From an uncultured bacterium (lineage in GTDB: Bacteria; Verrucomicrobiota; Lentisphaeria; Victivallales; UBA1829), in assembly GCA_949292215.1 (NCBI GenBank), contig CASEYW010000064.1:1-60431 (forward strand): a stretch of DNA of 60,431 bases, written 5' to 3'. The notes under the pieces were generated by a model, which saw only the letters and a list, made by a program, of their open reading frames with translations, did not search any database and was not told the origin of the DNA. A program made the position numbers and the translations under genes. The first letter of the stretch is position 1. Each line of letters starts with the position of its first letter. Of this stretch, positions 44,701-54,068 are shown one piece after another.

Positions 44701-45005
44701 CGCTGGAACAGGGAAAGCATGTGAAATGGTCCTCCAGACAGCTCGGGAAAGAGAGCCGTATTCTAGTCTGCGGCGAACCTTTGCCCGGATACGGCTACTG
44801 GGTCGGAATCGAGATACCTCTGGAACTTCTCGGAGTTGGAATGCCCCCGGAACGTTTTGGCGCGGATTTTGCTGTGAACGGCCCGTTCGCGGATCGTCCC
44901 GGACGCAAAACCCAGATGTTCGGATTCGGCGGAGGTGACAGCTGGCGGAACGCGGAACATTTCGGAACCGTTTTATTCAGACCGGAAAGGAAAAATAAAA
45001 AATGA
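41712..45005 (+). CDS. secreted clan-A glycosidase with CBM9-like domain
   Basis: 1097 residues from ATG 41712, with a signal peptide ([17 protein letters not shown]). An N-terminal beta domain (LamG-like, ~40-180) precedes a (beta/alpha)8 domain (~300-680) with [12 protein letters not shown] near 456 (acid/base Glu after Asn) and LFNSETGV near 556 (nucleophile Glu), which is GH39/GH5-like. After beta domains, residues ~913-1097 resemble a CBM9-type domain ([31 protein letters not shown]). It is the middle gene of a three-gene operon with four-base overlaps on both sides, followed by a pseudopilin. It should be exported and act on a polysaccharide; the substrate is unknown. Confidence 0.83.
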   Translation: MKIRIWKTAVGCAAATAFTLSALELYPEGVLNQRIPSVPPAGKGASGLVMHLANIDFVYPLLPHLRDTRSGTAVFFVRDILKRGKRDLLVLSEQSSGRRSALTIPDSPSEARVLQLSGVGKSTSPVRFPVGEWKKVTLKWEEGRALLTGDGLPPEGISVKLPSGFAPDTVTIRSPYLDEFQMTVPGGTFSLDWERDYRAVVRTKGTGGRSIRLFGFDSRVAGPDPSKRDAAMVCFSNSTNKTAEMTVHFRVYREIADQTSRFSMTETVPPDSFVMRQIRFPFSWSSDICHLYADSSDTTVPYSDEKHYLTIERRNEPAGPGVFGIHDSNIFSYGWWPDALPFRYTHKYIRWSFVMGPNYSDSDRVPPSQDPSAPPEEWNWDDDLDWLIAAGNEIYCSIQSYPTSKWYRTAEFERGMRIYPHGVRGGGMPDLKKYARFLRALALRYRGQIFLYEIENEPMAYGFRYNPEAYAEVVKTAVPILKGADPRNFVYGICGTSYFVTWMSPVTKLGATRLLDGLSIHTYTSPRSPDDADLDKRIREHRNAFPDGQRKPLFNSETGVNTVNRYEIERPIPPAIVVRNGQQRMPGFHSKESWPGPVADEFRASRDLVENAVINFLEGARAFTFFFWDDPLDSSGRKRGPWTKRYGQFYNLFASTPDHRRTPSRSLLAGSILAAQLEGLIPERGFSKVNGGHLRGGIFSKANGGRVAVLWSRSPGESVLVRSSDAVLERVSMYGKKTSLRPVARSGNAWLYAMEADATPFYLHSVTSDLQVMPSPVSGVRVMDLADGIGRISLELLNSRSEPWIPRLRFDSIPGLELRPSGGIPQIPPKRHGRLDFLCSSAKENGEYWVRFRILLPEGGEYVHPVRIRSKKVMFAGRAPESFSITGPDSMNGFTEPFRIHTAKQCQEGRPPEMMSFHSTDFWGGENELSAEARLAFSGTRLFCLMKVRDASPRLPEIWPGVLGSAVELFLDLRPEGAGLGSRAYGKGVFQILFLPALEQGKHVKWSSRQLGKESRILVCGEPLPGYGYWVGIEIPLELLGVGMPPERFGADFAVNGPFADRPGRKTQMFGFGGGDSWRNAEHFGTVLFRPERKNKK

Positions 45006-45721
45006 ATCAAATGCGAAAAACAGCGGAATTTACTCTGATTGAACTCCTGATCACGATTGCCATTCTGGCCATTCTCGTGGCACTCCTGCTGCCGGCGCTG
45101 GGAATGGCTCGTCAGAAGGCGTTTTCAATTTCCTGTGTGAACAACTTCAAGACTCTCGGCTACGGATTCACTCTTTACACGGATGCCTATGAGGGGTTCC
45201 TGCCCGATCGCGGTTTTTCCGGGAGCACGTACAACATCGGAACGCGTTATTATCTGATCCGCCTTGCAAAGGTTATGGATTTCAAGGATTCAACCGGAAG
45301 TGAATCCCTGCCCGGATGCGTCAAAAAAGATGGTCTCCGTTCCAAACTTGCATGTCCGGCGTTTTCGGCCGAACCGAACGACAGCGGAACCTACACGATG
45401 GGCTACAATGAAAATCTGGACTATCAGGATCTTCGGGGCGCCGGTTCTCCCATTGTTCCGGCCCGCTGCATGCGGGGGCCTTCTTTTTCGCGTCCCGGAA
45501 CGATCATTGTCCTTGCTGACATGGCGGGAAGCGGAGTCGCGCATCTCAGTCGTCCTTATCCCGGAACGCTGACTCGCCACAACATGCCGCAGTATCGGCA
45601 TCTCGGGCGGACGGTTTTTCTCTTCGGCGATTTTCATGTTGCGCTGCACCAGCTTCCGCCGGAATTCCATTCCACATCCAATTCGACCGCAAATCCTTAC
45701 TGGACCGAATCAGCGGATTGA
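45002..45721 (+). CDS. type II pseudopilin-like protein
   Basis: 239 residues: a short leader MNQMRKTAE, then [24 protein letters not shown], a soluble domain starting [19 protein letters not shown], and a C-terminal FLFGDFHV in place of the usual DGHV. The start overlaps the glycosidase stop (ATGA), giving the tightest of three glycosidase-pseudopilin pairs in this window. It is probably processed by a prepilin peptidase and anchored in the inner membrane. Confidence 0.87.
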   Translation: MNQMRKTAEFTLIELLITIAILAILVALLLPALGMARQKAFSISCVNNFKTLGYGFTLYTDAYEGFLPDRGFSGSTYNIGTRYYLIRLAKVMDFKDSTGSESLPGCVKKDGLRSKLACPAFSAEPNDSGTYTMGYNENLDYQDLRGAGSPIVPARCMRGPSFSRPGTIIVLADMAGSGVAHLSRPYPGTLTRHNMPQYRHLGRTVFLFGDFHVALHQLPPEFHSTSNSTANPYWTESAD

Positions 45722-45890
45722 CTGGTTTCGGTCCTGTTCCCTTCTCTCTGACCGCCAGAGCTTTCCTGTTTTCTGTGTTACGGCACACTCTGTTGTATTC
45801 GGAGTTCTCCCATGACGGGGATATGAATGGTTCCGGGTGCTCTGTCGTTTCGGGAAAAAGGTTTGAGTTCCCTGTGGACAGAGCAGTTTT

Positions 45891-48092
45891 TCATCGGGGC
45901 GGGAGCTGAGTCAGAACCTTGCGGCATTGACGTTCAAAGGCGAGGATGCTGTCCTGGTCCGGCGGTTGTTCCCGGTAGCGCAGCTGTTCGTAATCTGAAA
46001 CAAGGGAACGGACCTCCTGCGGAGCTCCCGCATAGAAAACCTGAAGTGTTTGTTCCGGAGGGCGTTTTCTGCGTGATTTCTTTGCCAATTGTTTTTCGAA
46101 TGAGGCGAAAATCGAAGCGAGGCGTCTGATTTCTCCGGAGGGTGCGGAGATTCCAGTCTGTTTTTTTCTCCTGCGGAGTTTTTTCCGGATGAGAAACAGT
46201 ACAAGAATTCCGATTGCCGAAAGAATAGCCGGATGCAGGAGAATCCGATGCAGAAAAAGAACCGCTGTTTCGATCAGCGTAAGGACTGCATCGGCAAAAT
46301 ACCCCCGGCGAATGTCGGCGAATGCCTGCTGGAAGGTCTGTTTCAGGAGATCAAGAAAAGAGGAAAATGGTTTCTGTTTCCGGTTGGAACGCGTCATTGC
46401 AAAATCGTCGGTGAAGGGAGTGGCTTCCACGGTGATCCACTGTTTTTCATCCGGGAGCCAGGCTTCGCACCAGGCGTGGACATCCGCGGCACGGGCAATG
46501 TAGTATGGGGAATACGGATGACGTTCCTCGCAGACCACCCCTGTGACATAGCGTGTCGGTATTCCCATGGAGCGGAGGAGAAGGGCTGCGGAGGAAGCAA
46601 ACAGTTCACAGTGTCCCTTTCGTTCGCGGGAGAGAAAGTGCAGAACCGGATCGGAATCCCTGTGGGGGGAAGGACGGAAATCAAGGGAATAGCGGCAGTG
46701 GCGGTTCAGGAATGCGGTTACGGCATCGATTTTCTCCCGATCCTTCCGTGGTTTTCTGCCGGAGAGAATCTGTTCGACGATTTTTGCCATTTGTTTCTGG
46801 AGAGGATAGGGAAGTTGAGTCAGTTCGCGGGAGAGGGCGGTATCCGGCTGCGGGGCCTGATATGCCGCCTGAGGGAGAGGACCGGTCGTGAAAACGGTGC
46901 ATCCACCGTCGCGTTTCCATTGTTTCAGCTGGAAAATGCCGTTTTCCGTGACTTCGGCGCCGTCGGCGACGGCGTCAAGGCGATAGGTGTTCCCCGGAGC
47001 GGGGATTGTGCCGCGGGTGAGGAGTCCGTCAAAATAAAGTTCGATGCGGCGGAGCGGCGGCTCCAGAGGGGCGCGGGGATTGTCCGGAACTGCCGCTGGT
47101 GCTCCCGGATAATCCCGGATTGTGAATGTGCTGTCGGAAAGAATGGTTGCCCGGCGGATCGCCTGAAGTTCCGAACCGGTGCTTTTTCCGGCCCATCGGC
47201 CACTGTGATACGACGTGTAGACACCACCGCGCAGATATCCCGGCGGGGTTTCCGAGCGTGCCCGGATGAGAACTTTTTCCGGATCTTGGAGCAGTCGCGG
47301 ATGAAGCGTCGCTCTCAGATTGACCGAGGAGGAGAGAAGCATCATTTCCCGTCCCTGGTTCTGGCGCATTCCGACTCTCAGGAAATAGAGCTCCAGATGC
47401 CGGAAGAATCTGGTGTTCGCATAATAGAGTTTCGACGCGTAAAGGGCGAAGACAGGGATCAGGAGAATGCAGAGCAGTTGGAGTCCTGGACGAAGCCAGG
47501 TGGTTTTCCAGCTCCGTTTCTGAGGAAGAACGGTTCTGCTGGAGAGGTAGAAATAGTAAGGAAGTGCCATTGCCTGGATCAGTGCCGCGGTTGCGTATGT
47601 GGTCCGGTACCGCTTCAGGGGTTCGTCGAGAAAAGAGAGAACCGTGTTGGAAAGATCCCGGGAGTTGAAGATGTCGCCGCAGACCAGCATCGCGGCAACT
47701 GCAAGTGCTGCGGTCAGTCCTGTTCGATAGGGATTCGGGGAGAAGAAGCAGCTCAGTGCGGCGGTATAGAGCAGCAGGGGAACGACAAGACTGGAACGCA
47801 GCATCAGATCGAAAAGTCCGAACCGCGCTTCGTCCACAGTGACGATCATATCGGGAATGACTGCCAGAACCAGCGCTGTCGTGGCACAGTAAATGATCGG
47901 ACGGTCCGTGTAAGGCAGATAGTTCCTTTTGAAAAAGCAGATTGCCAGAATGACTGCCGGAATCAGAAAAATATGCGGCATGTCGACCTTCATGGAATAC
48001 AGAAATGCGGGCGGCAGGATCAGCAGGATGTTCAGCAGCAGGGAACCGGGGGAGAATCCTTTGTACAGCAGGGATCGTGAGGGCGCGTTCAT
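45891..48092 (-). CDS. TgpA-like transglutaminase membrane protein
   Basis: 733 residues. The N-terminal ~225 residues have several membrane helices (DUF3488-like), followed by a periplasmic part. A transglutaminase core has the Cys in KGHCELFASSAALLLRSMG near residue 495 and the His in DVHAWCEAW near 539. The third residue of the triad is Glu (WITVEATPF) where Asp is usual. Another helix follows near 625 and the C-terminus is DUF4129-like (LQVFYAGAPQEVRSLV). It is the last gene of the MoxR-DUF58-transglutaminase operon common in many bacteria. It overlaps DUF58 by four bases. Confidence 0.88.
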   Translation of the reverse strand: MNAPSRSLLYKGFSPGSLLLNILLILPPAFLYSMKVDMPHIFLIPAVILAICFFKRNYLPYTDRPIIYCATTALVLAVIPDMIVTVDEARFGLFDLMLRSSLVVPLLLYTAALSCFFSPNPYRTGLTAALAVAAMLVCGDIFNSRDLSNTVLSFLDEPLKRYRTTYATAALIQAMALPYYFYLSSRTVLPQKRSWKTTWLRPGLQLLCILLIPVFALYASKLYYANTRFFRHLELYFLRVGMRQNQGREMMLLSSSVNLRATLHPRLLQDPEKVLIRARSETPPGYLRGGVYTSYHSGRWAGKSTGSELQAIRRATILSDSTFTIRDYPGAPAAVPDNPRAPLEPPLRRIELYFDGLLTRGTIPAPGNTYRLDAVADGAEVTENGIFQLKQWKRDGGCTVFTTGPLPQAAYQAPQPDTALSRELTQLPYPLQKQMAKIVEQILSGRKPRKDREKIDAVTAFLNRHCRYSLDFRPSPHRDSDPVLHFLSRERKGHCELFASSAALLLRSMGIPTRYVTGVVCEERHPYSPYYIARAADVHAWCEAWLPDEKQWITVEATPFTDDFAMTRSNRKQKPFSSFLDLLKQTFQQAFADIRRGYFADAVLTLIETAVLFLHRILLHPAILSAIGILVLFLIRKKLRRRKKQTGISAPSGEIRRLASIFASFEKQLAKKSRRKRPPEQTLQVFYAGAPQEVRSLVSDYEQLRYREQPPDQDSILAFERQCRKVLTQLPPR

Positions 48093-49459
48093 AATTCATC
48101 CGCCTTTCCCCGGAGAATGTCGTCGGCACGGATGGTTTCGACCCATGCCGGTCCCGGAACGGAGGAGATGAGAAACGTGCGGATCGGCACGCCCGTGTCC
48201 GCCAGATCGCGATGGAGTTTTTCGGACTCCGGATCAATACTCAGCAGAACAAGAAAAACGGCTCCGGAAGAGGCGATGGTTCGGATGTCTTCCGGCGTGA
48301 TTCTCCGGAAACGTTCCGTTTCTTTCGATGGTTCCAGCGAGGCAAGAAGATCCAGAAACGCTTCCTGGGTCATATAATTGCGTCCTGTGCGGAAATGATG
48401 GATTTCGGATCCTGCGGCAAAGAGATCCACGGTAAAGTCTCTGGCGGAGAGAGAGGTCGCGATGGATGCCGTGAGGGAGACCGCTGCTTCAAACGGAGAA
48501 TCGTCATAGCGTCCGTTGACCGGTTTCAGAAGGAGCAGATTCCGGAAAAGCGTGCGGAACGGGACTCTGGAACCTGCGAGAGAGTTGTCCAGAATCAGGG
48601 CGGCGCAGGAGAGTTTCTCCTCCTGAAACTCCTTGACGACAAACTGCGCGTGTTTCGCGCTGGCCACCCAGTGGATTTTGCGGGGATCATCACCGGTCCT
48701 ATATTCGCGGCAGCCGTAAAAATCCATGCTTTCCCCGACAGAAGCGACAGAGTTGACGCTCTCATTGTTTTTTGCGTTTCCATCCGGCAGCCGGAGCGAT
48801 CGCAGCTGTACATAGTCGGGGTGGCAGATGATTCTCTGAGGCTCTCCCGCCGAGCGGCTCAGTTTGACGATCTGGAACGGAAAGCCGGTCTCAACCAGCG
48901 GACACGGCAGAATATGGACTCCGCGTCTTCGCAAAAGGAACCCGCGTGTAATCGTTCCCGTCATTTTGCCACCGAGGGTCAGGCGCGGAATAAAGGATTC
49001 TGTTCCTGCGAGATGTTTCATATAGAGGGAGGCATCTGCGGTCAGATCGAAACAGGGGCGCATGGAACGGTTTTCAATTGTGTAGACAATCCGGAATTCG
49101 CATCCGCGTGTAACTCTGACAGGCGGTATCCGTGTAATCCGGATTCGCGGATAGAAGAGGAGTCCTGCCAGAAGATCAAAAAACAGGACCCCCGAAAGGA
49201 CAAAGAACAAAATCACTGCCGGGCTTCGGGAAAGGATCAGCGAATAACAGGCAATCGCAAGATAGATCGCAGCGAACATTCTTCCCTGCGGCGTGAGAAT
49301 CCGATCCAGAAGGGCATAAAGCCAGAGGAGAACCAGAAAGAGAAACGGAATGTCGCGTTTCTTCTGTCCGGAATCCGGCATGGGAAACCACGGAGGCCCT
49401 TCCTGAAAGCGCCTCCGGATTCTCCGGCATGTTTCCAGGAATCTTCGCATGGCATTCAA
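48089..49459 (-). CDS. DUF58 protein
   Basis: 456 residues. Two membrane helices near 35-85 are followed by a beta domain (ITRIPPVRVTRGCEFRIVYTIENRS) and the DUF58/vWA-like part with SVGESMDFYGCREYRTGDDPRKIHWVASAK (two fragments around the R-x-Y-x-x-G-D-D-x-R-x-I-H-W hallmark). It probably acts with the MoxR ATPase as a chaperone or metal-insertion pair. It overlaps both neighbours by four bases (ATGA). Confidence 0.92.
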   Translation of the reverse strand: MNAMRRFLETCRRIRRRFQEGPPWFPMPDSGQKKRDIPFLFLVLLWLYALLDRILTPQGRMFAAIYLAIACYSLILSRSPAVILFFVLSGVLFFDLLAGLLFYPRIRITRIPPVRVTRGCEFRIVYTIENRSMRPCFDLTADASLYMKHLAGTESFIPRLTLGGKMTGTITRGFLLRRRGVHILPCPLVETGFPFQIVKLSRSAGEPQRIICHPDYVQLRSLRLPDGNAKNNESVNSVASVGESMDFYGCREYRTGDDPRKIHWVASAKHAQFVVKEFQEEKLSCAALILDNSLAGSRVPFRTLFRNLLLLKPVNGRYDDSPFEAAVSLTASIATSLSARDFTVDLFAAGSEIHHFRTGRNYMTQEAFLDLLASLEPSKETERFRRITPEDIRTIASSGAVFLVLLSIDPESEKLHRDLADTGVPIRTFLISSVPGPAWVETIRADDILRGKADEL

Positions 49460-50397
49460 ACCGGAATTCTGATCTTTTTCACAATACCCTCCAGCACCGA
49501 TGACGCTGAGATGCCCGCGTGTTTGCTTTCGAGCGTCAGAACAAGACGATGCGCAAGGACCGGCTCAATCAAGGTGAGGATATCATCCGGTTTGAGAAAA
49601 TCCCGGTTGTTCAGCCAGGCAGCGGCTTGTGCGCAGCGGGAGAGGGTCAGAAGCGCACGCGGACTGGCTCCGAGACGGATTTCCGGCGCTTCACGGGTCG
49701 CCCGGATGAGTGTCATCATGTATTCCACAAGCGAATCTTCCATTTCAACTTTCCGGACGTCTTCCTGAATCCGGCGAATGTCATCGCAGGTGAGAACGGG
49801 ACGGAGCTTTTCCAGCGGATCGGATTGCCGGCGGTCCCTGAGAATCTGCAGTTCTGAAACTTCGTCAGGATAGCCGAGGGAAAGACGAACTGCGAATCGG
49901 TCAAGTTGCGCTTCCGGAAGGGGATAGGTCCCGTAATATTCGATCGGATTCTGGGTCGCAATTACAAGAAAAGGTCTTGTCAGGGCGATCTCCCTGCCTT
50001 CGATGGAGACCTGACGTTCGTTCATCGCTTCTAGCAGGGCGGACTGTGTCCGTGGCGATGCCCGGTTGATCTCGTCCGCCAGCAGCAGATTCGTAAAGAT
50101 GGGACCCCGGCGGAAGAAGAACGTGCCATCTTTCGGCGAGTAAATGGAGGAACCCAGAATGTCCGCCGGCAGCAGATCCGGCGTGAATTGAATACGGCTG
50201 AATTCTGCGGAAAGAGAGAGCGCCAGTGCTTTTGCCAGAGTTGTTTTTCCTGTTCCCGGAACGTCTTCCATCAGAACGTGTCCATCGGCAAGCAGAGCAG
50301 CGAAAAGAAGTTCCAGCACCGCCTCCTTCCCCCTGATGACGGTGTTCAGCTGCGTTTTTACAGCCTGAACTTTTTCAAAAAGTTGTTGTTCCGGCAT
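49456..50397 (-). CDS. MoxR-family AAA ATPase
   Basis: 313 residues from ATG 50397, which has AAGGAG six bases upstream. The AAA+ domain has Walker A EDVPGTGKTTLAKAL, Walker B LLADEINRASPRTQSALLEAM and sensor 1 ATQNPIEYYGTYPLPEAQLDRF. The C-terminal lid has LGASPRALLTLSRCAQA. It is cytoplasmic. The open frame reaches 50448, but that start lies upstream of the promoter's transcription start. It is the first gene of the operon with DUF58 and the transglutaminase. Confidence 0.95.
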   Translation of the reverse strand: MPEQQLFEKVQAVKTQLNTVIRGKEAVLELLFAALLADGHVLMEDVPGTGKTTLAKALALSLSAEFSRIQFTPDLLPADILGSSIYSPKDGTFFFRRGPIFTNLLLADEINRASPRTQSALLEAMNERQVSIEGREIALTRPFLVIATQNPIEYYGTYPLPEAQLDRFAVRLSLGYPDEVSELQILRDRRQSDPLEKLRPVLTCDDIRRIQEDVRKVEMEDSLVEYMMTLIRATREAPEIRLGASPRALLTLSRCAQAAAWLNNRDFLKPDDILTLIEPVLAHRLVLTLESKHAGISASSVLEGIVKKIRIPV

Positions 50398-50420
50398 TGC
50401 GTTTCTCCTTATTTTTTCCC

Positions 50421-50448
50421 AATATACCGCTTTTACGGTTCGAGTCAA
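50421..50448 (-). promoter_or_regulatory. promoter of the MoxR operon
   Basis: Minus strand: TTGACT (50448-50443), 16-base spacer, TATATT (50426-50421). The leader is short, about 15-20 bases. Confidence 0.7.
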
Positions 50449-50740
50449 TATCGGATTTCGATTTTATGACTCAATTTTCTGTTTATGGAACCTGCTTCGG
50501 TCCGATCTCTCTTTTCTGTTCCCGTCACATCTTGCCGGACATGTCAAGATGTCAGACGAAAAATACTGTTTTCTGTGGACAAGAAACCACTTCATCTCCC
50601 GTTCGCGCAGAATGATTCCGGAATGTTCCGGTGATTCGGCGGATGGTTGAACGGGGAAACGGAGAAAGGAGAGTTTTCCTTTCCATGGATACCGTGTGTT
50701 TCGGGAGCACTTCCGGCGGAGCGAAGAGTCCGGGCTGCTG
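50449..50740. other. intergenic region with an inverted repeat
   Basis: No gene is seen. ACATCTTG (50527-50534) and CAAGATGT (50545-50552) form a perfect 8-base inverted repeat with a 10-base loop. No T run follows on either strand, so it is not a classic terminator. Confidence 0.5.
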
Positions 50741-51382
50741 TCAGCGTGGCATCGCGTGGTTGTCCGCAAGGACTTCCGGTTTATGGATCATGCTGTCGGC
50801 TTCGGTGATTGGCCGGATGACACGGCATGGGTTCCCGGCGGCAAACGAGAGCGGTGGAACGTCGCGGGTGACGACGCTCCCGGCTCCGATGACACAGCCG
50901 TCGCCGATCGTAACGCCGGGGCAGACAACAACATTTGCTCCGAACCAGCAGTCGTTTCCGATTTTGACGGGTTTTGCGTAACAGAACCGTTTCGGCTCTC
51001 CCTCGGCGTCAAGCATCAGGCGACGTTCCTCGGGCAGCATCGGATGGATCGGTGTGACGATGGTCAGGTTCGGGCCGAAATTGTTGTCGTCTCCAATCGT
51101 GACAGGGGCATCATCCTGAATCGTCAGGTTATAGTTGAAAAAGCAGCGTTTCCCGATCGTTGTATGGCATCCGTAATGGAAAAAAACGGGCCCCTGAAGA
51201 AAACTTCCTTCTCCGAATGCGGCAAGCAGCTCTTGGAGCAGTGAGTTCCTGCGTTCCGTTTCCGTTTCATCGCAGCGGTTGTATTCCGCACTCAAACGAT
51301 GAGAGTGCAGTTTGAGTGCCTTCAGTTCCGGATCACCTGGATGGAACAGAATGCCCTTGAGGATTTTTTCTTCTTCTCTCAT
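50741..51382 (-). CDS. sugar O-acetyltransferase (maltose/galactoside acetyltransferase type)
   Basis: 213 residues. An N-terminal Mac domain (EEEKILKGILFHPGDPEL, LKLHSHRLSAEYNRC) is followed by a left-handed beta-helix of hexapeptide repeats (TIGKRCFFNYNLTIQDDAPV, IGNDCWFGANVVVCPGVTIG, CVIGAGSVVTRDVPP). The catalytic His lies in TPIHPM. It transfers acetyl from acetyl-CoA to a sugar hydroxyl in the cytoplasm. A GGGAGAG site lies five bases before ATG. It is divergent from the PadR gene. Confidence 0.92.
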   Translation of the reverse strand: MREEEKILKGILFHPGDPELKALKLHSHRLSAEYNRCDETETERRNSLLQELLAAFGEGSFLQGPVFFHYGCHTTIGKRCFFNYNLTIQDDAPVTIGDDNNFGPNLTIVTPIHPMLPEERRLMLDAEGEPKRFCYAKPVKIGNDCWFGANVVVCPGVTIGDGCVIGAGSVVTRDVPPLSFAAGNPCRVIRPITEADSMIHKPEVLADNHAMPR

Positions 51383-51616
51383 GATTCTCTCCCTGTAACA
51401 GTTGGACGGGTCCGCAGATTTCCGGTTCTTTCAGGCGATCCGGAGAGAACAGCCGTTTTCCGTTTGCCATCGAGTACGGGAATCCGTCATCTGTCTGTAA
51501 TATATCACATCAAAGCGGAATCCCCAACCCCTGGAATTTTTTCCGATTGCTTTTTTCGGAAAACAGACGTTCCGCGCCAAAACCATGATCTGTGTGAAAA
51601 AAAATGAAAAAGATAC

Positions 51617-51659
51617 TTGAATACTTTGTATGTCGATGTATATTGATTGCAAAAGTATT
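51617..51659 (+). promoter_or_regulatory. promoter and operator of the PadR gene
   Basis: TTGAAT (51617-51622), 16-base spacer, TATATT (51639-51644). AATACTTT (51620-51627) and AAAGTATT (51652-51659) form a perfect 8-base inverted repeat spanning the promoter, a likely PadR autorepression site. Confidence 0.65.
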
Positions 51660-51678
51660 ATGAGAAAGGAGGTTGATT

Positions 51679-52020
51679 ATGGTACTGAACAGCGATTTGA
51701 TGCGGGGGGTGGCGGAACCGGTTGTCCTGAAACTGTTATCCGAACGGATGATGTACGGCTATGAAATCATCCGGCTGGTGAATGAGCGGACAAATGGAGC
51801 GTTTCAGTGGAAGGAAGGGACTCTGTATCCCTGTCTGCATCGACTGGAGGAGCAGGGCCTGATCCGGAGCCAGTGGGAACTCTCCGGTTCCAAACCGCGC
51901 CGCTACTATTCGATTACCGGGAAGGGAATGGCTGCGATGCAGGAAAGAGTGGAGGAGGCGAGAAGTTTCGCGGGAGCGCTGACTCTTCTGCTCGGGATCG
52001 CGGCAAAGGGGGACGCATGA
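51679..52020 (+). CDS. PadR-family transcriptional regulator
   Basis: 113 residues with a winged helix: VVLKLLSERMMYGYEIIRLV, FQWKEGTLYPCLHRLEEQGLI, GSKPRRYYSITGKG (fragments). This is the short PadR type. AAGGAGG lies six bases before ATG 51679. It overlaps the next gene by four bases (ATGA). PadR genes of this kind usually repress themselves and the membrane protein encoded next. Confidence 0.93.
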   Translation: MVLNSDLMRGVAEPVVLKLLSERMMYGYEIIRLVNERTNGAFQWKEGTLYPCLHRLEEQGLIRSQWELSGSKPRRYYSITGKGMAAMQERVEEARSFAGALTLLLGIAAKGDA

Positions 52021-54068
52021 ACAGGAAACTGGAAGAGACCATCCGGAAGTGTACCGAACCGCTTCGAGGAGACTGGACTCTGGAACATGAGGTCGCACAG
52101 GAGCTCCGCACGCATCTGGAAGAAAAATGCGCTGAGCTGGAACGGGATGGTATTTCTTCGGAGAAAAGTGTGAATGATGCACTGAAGAGTTTCGGTTCTC
52201 CGGAGGAGATCGGCGATCAATTGTTCCGTGCAAATTTTACCCGACTGCACCGGCTTGCGAAACTCCGGTGGCTCGGACGAATCCTCCTGATTCCTCTTCT
52301 GTTTTCTGCTTTGCTGGCAACCGTGAATTTCGATGTGATCGGCGGATGGAAGCGGATCCTGAGTCTTCAAGAGGATTGGTCTCCCATTCCTGAATTTCTG
52401 TTCTCGATTGCGGACTGGTGGAATACTCCGCCGCCGCTGACGGAGGAGGACCGGTTGTTCTGCGGAACAGGATCGCCGGAATCGGAAGCGGCAATGCGCC
52501 GTGAACTTTCTGATCGCCATCCGGAAGATCCGCTGTTCCTTGCGCACTGCATGCTTGCCGTTTGCCGGACTGCTTCTCCACGGGCGGAGGAGTTTGATGC
52601 CGGCATCCGGCGGGAGCCGGAGAATGCGCTTTACCGATATCTGAAAGTCGCTGTGCTGCTGCGGGAAGCGCTTCCGGAGCTTCCGTTTCCGAAGCACTCT
52701 CCGACTCCTGCCGAGGGAATGCCTGCATCGGTGAAGGACCGCCGGAAATTGGAGGCGGCGATCAAAGAATATCTGGCGGCACTCCGTTGTCCGCGGAATA
52801 CCGATTATGCCCTTGAACGCCGGAACCGGAGCAGCCGGATTCTGTACCGGAACCGGAATTTCTGCGATGCTGTTGGTCGGAAAGTGGATGATTTTTCCTT
52901 CCCACTGCCTCATTTGCAGGTTTACCGTCAGCTTGGCAGAATGATTCCGCGTCTTGCTGGTGTCCTGATCCGGGAAGGACGGATGCAAGAGGCGGAAACC
53001 GTGCTGGATTCCTGGGAACGCTTTACGCAACATCTGCTGCAGGATTGCGAAACCGTTATCGGAGTGCTGGTAATTCACAGCATTCTGGAAGATTGGCGGA
53101 GGGAGTTTCCAGCGCTCTACACCAAAGTGGGAAACGCCGAAAAAGGGAGACGTGCAGCTTCCCGGATTGCTGAAACGGGAAAAGAGGTCCGGGAATGGCG
53201 GAAACAGGTTGCAGATCAATCGGCATCTTCGCGGAGTCTCCGGAAATCCTTCCAGCGGCGTTTGAGGGAGGAAGGCGGACTTTTTTCCATTGTTTCCGCC
53301 TGGAATCCGCTGGAGAAACCGGATCCTCTGCAACTGGCTGCGGAACGGAGAATCACCTATCAGTTGTGCGATCAGCTGATGCTTCTGTGTTTCGGCTGGA
53401 TCGGAGTCGGAATTTCTGTTCTGCTTTGTGTTCTGCTGGTGGCGGGATGGCTTTTCGGATGTCGGGGACACCAGGTTCGTTTTTCCGGCGGCCAGTACGC
53501 AAGACTTTTTCTTTACGGGGTTCTGGTTCCTGTTCTTCTCTACTGGTGTTTTTCGAGGATTGAGCTTCTGAGCGGGCGGAATCTCTCTCTGTTCAGCAAT
53601 TGGCTTTACTGGGTTCAATGTGCGTGGTTTCTGCTGGTCCTGCCAGGCTGGTTTGTGATCTGCTGCCGGCGTTTTCTGGCGCGAAGGGCCGTAGAGCTTC
53701 TGCCCTGGCAGGAAAGCGGGAAACGCCCGTCGTTTTCCGGAATGACCGTGCTTGCGACACTTCTTCCTCTCTGGATCGGGTTTCTGCTGTTTACCGGAGG
53801 TACGGCACGTCTTGTGATGGATCTGGAATTGAGACGCAGTATTTCAGAAAACCAGATTTTCTTTTCCGGTTTTCCGACTGTGGCAGAGGAGCGGTGGTGG
53901 CGCAGTATGAGTTCCGGTATGCGGAAGGTTCTGGAGTCCGGTTCGGGAGGGGAAGTCCGTGAAAAAACCCCTCCCGCCGGAACTCTTCCCCGGACTACTG
54001 GAGAACGTTCCGTTCCGAACACCTTACATTCAGATCGGGATTTGCCGGCCCGAAGTGTTTCAGCATGA
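52017..54068 (+). CDS. membrane protein with permease-prefix-like N-terminus
   Basis: 683 residues. The N-terminal ~75 residues match the 'permease prefix' pattern found next to PadR regulators (EVAQELRTHLEEKCAELERDG, ALKSFGSPEEIGDQL). One membrane helix lies near 83-100, a long soluble helical region at ~110-455 may be TPR-like, and then several helices follow (CFGWIGVGISVLLCVLLVAGWLF and others) at ~460-620. No transporter or enzyme motif is seen. The 3' end overlaps the convergent cupin gene by 74 bases. It is probably controlled by PadR. Function is unknown. Confidence 0.75.
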   Translation: MNRKLEETIRKCTEPLRGDWTLEHEVAQELRTHLEEKCAELERDGISSEKSVNDALKSFGSPEEIGDQLFRANFTRLHRLAKLRWLGRILLIPLLFSALLATVNFDVIGGWKRILSLQEDWSPIPEFLFSIADWWNTPPPLTEEDRLFCGTGSPESEAAMRRELSDRHPEDPLFLAHCMLAVCRTASPRAEEFDAGIRREPENALYRYLKVAVLLREALPELPFPKHSPTPAEGMPASVKDRRKLEAAIKEYLAALRCPRNTDYALERRNRSSRILYRNRNFCDAVGRKVDDFSFPLPHLQVYRQLGRMIPRLAGVLIREGRMQEAETVLDSWERFTQHLLQDCETVIGVLVIHSILEDWRREFPALYTKVGNAEKGRRAASRIAETGKEVREWRKQVADQSASSRSLRKSFQRRLREEGGLFSIVSAWNPLEKPDPLQLAAERRITYQLCDQLMLLCFGWIGVGISVLLCVLLVAGWLFGCRGHQVRFSGGQYARLFLYGVLVPVLLYWCFSRIELLSGRNLSLFSNWLYWVQCAWFLLVLPGWFVICCRRFLARRAVELLPWQESGKRPSFSGMTVLATLLPLWIGFLLFTGGTARLVMDLELRRSISENQIFFSGFPTVAEERWWRSMSSGMRKVLESGSGGEVREKTPPAGTLPRTTGERSVPNTLHSDRDLPARSVSA

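Noticed and set aside
46233..48080. 615-residue open frame on plus
   Set aside because: Antisense to the transglutaminase gene, whose catalytic Cys and His are clear.
48212..49768. 518-residue open frame on plus
   Set aside because: Antisense to DUF58 and MoxR, both recognised with good motifs.
51906..53618. 570-residue open frame on minus
   Set aside because: Antisense to the PadR-linked membrane protein; no motif.
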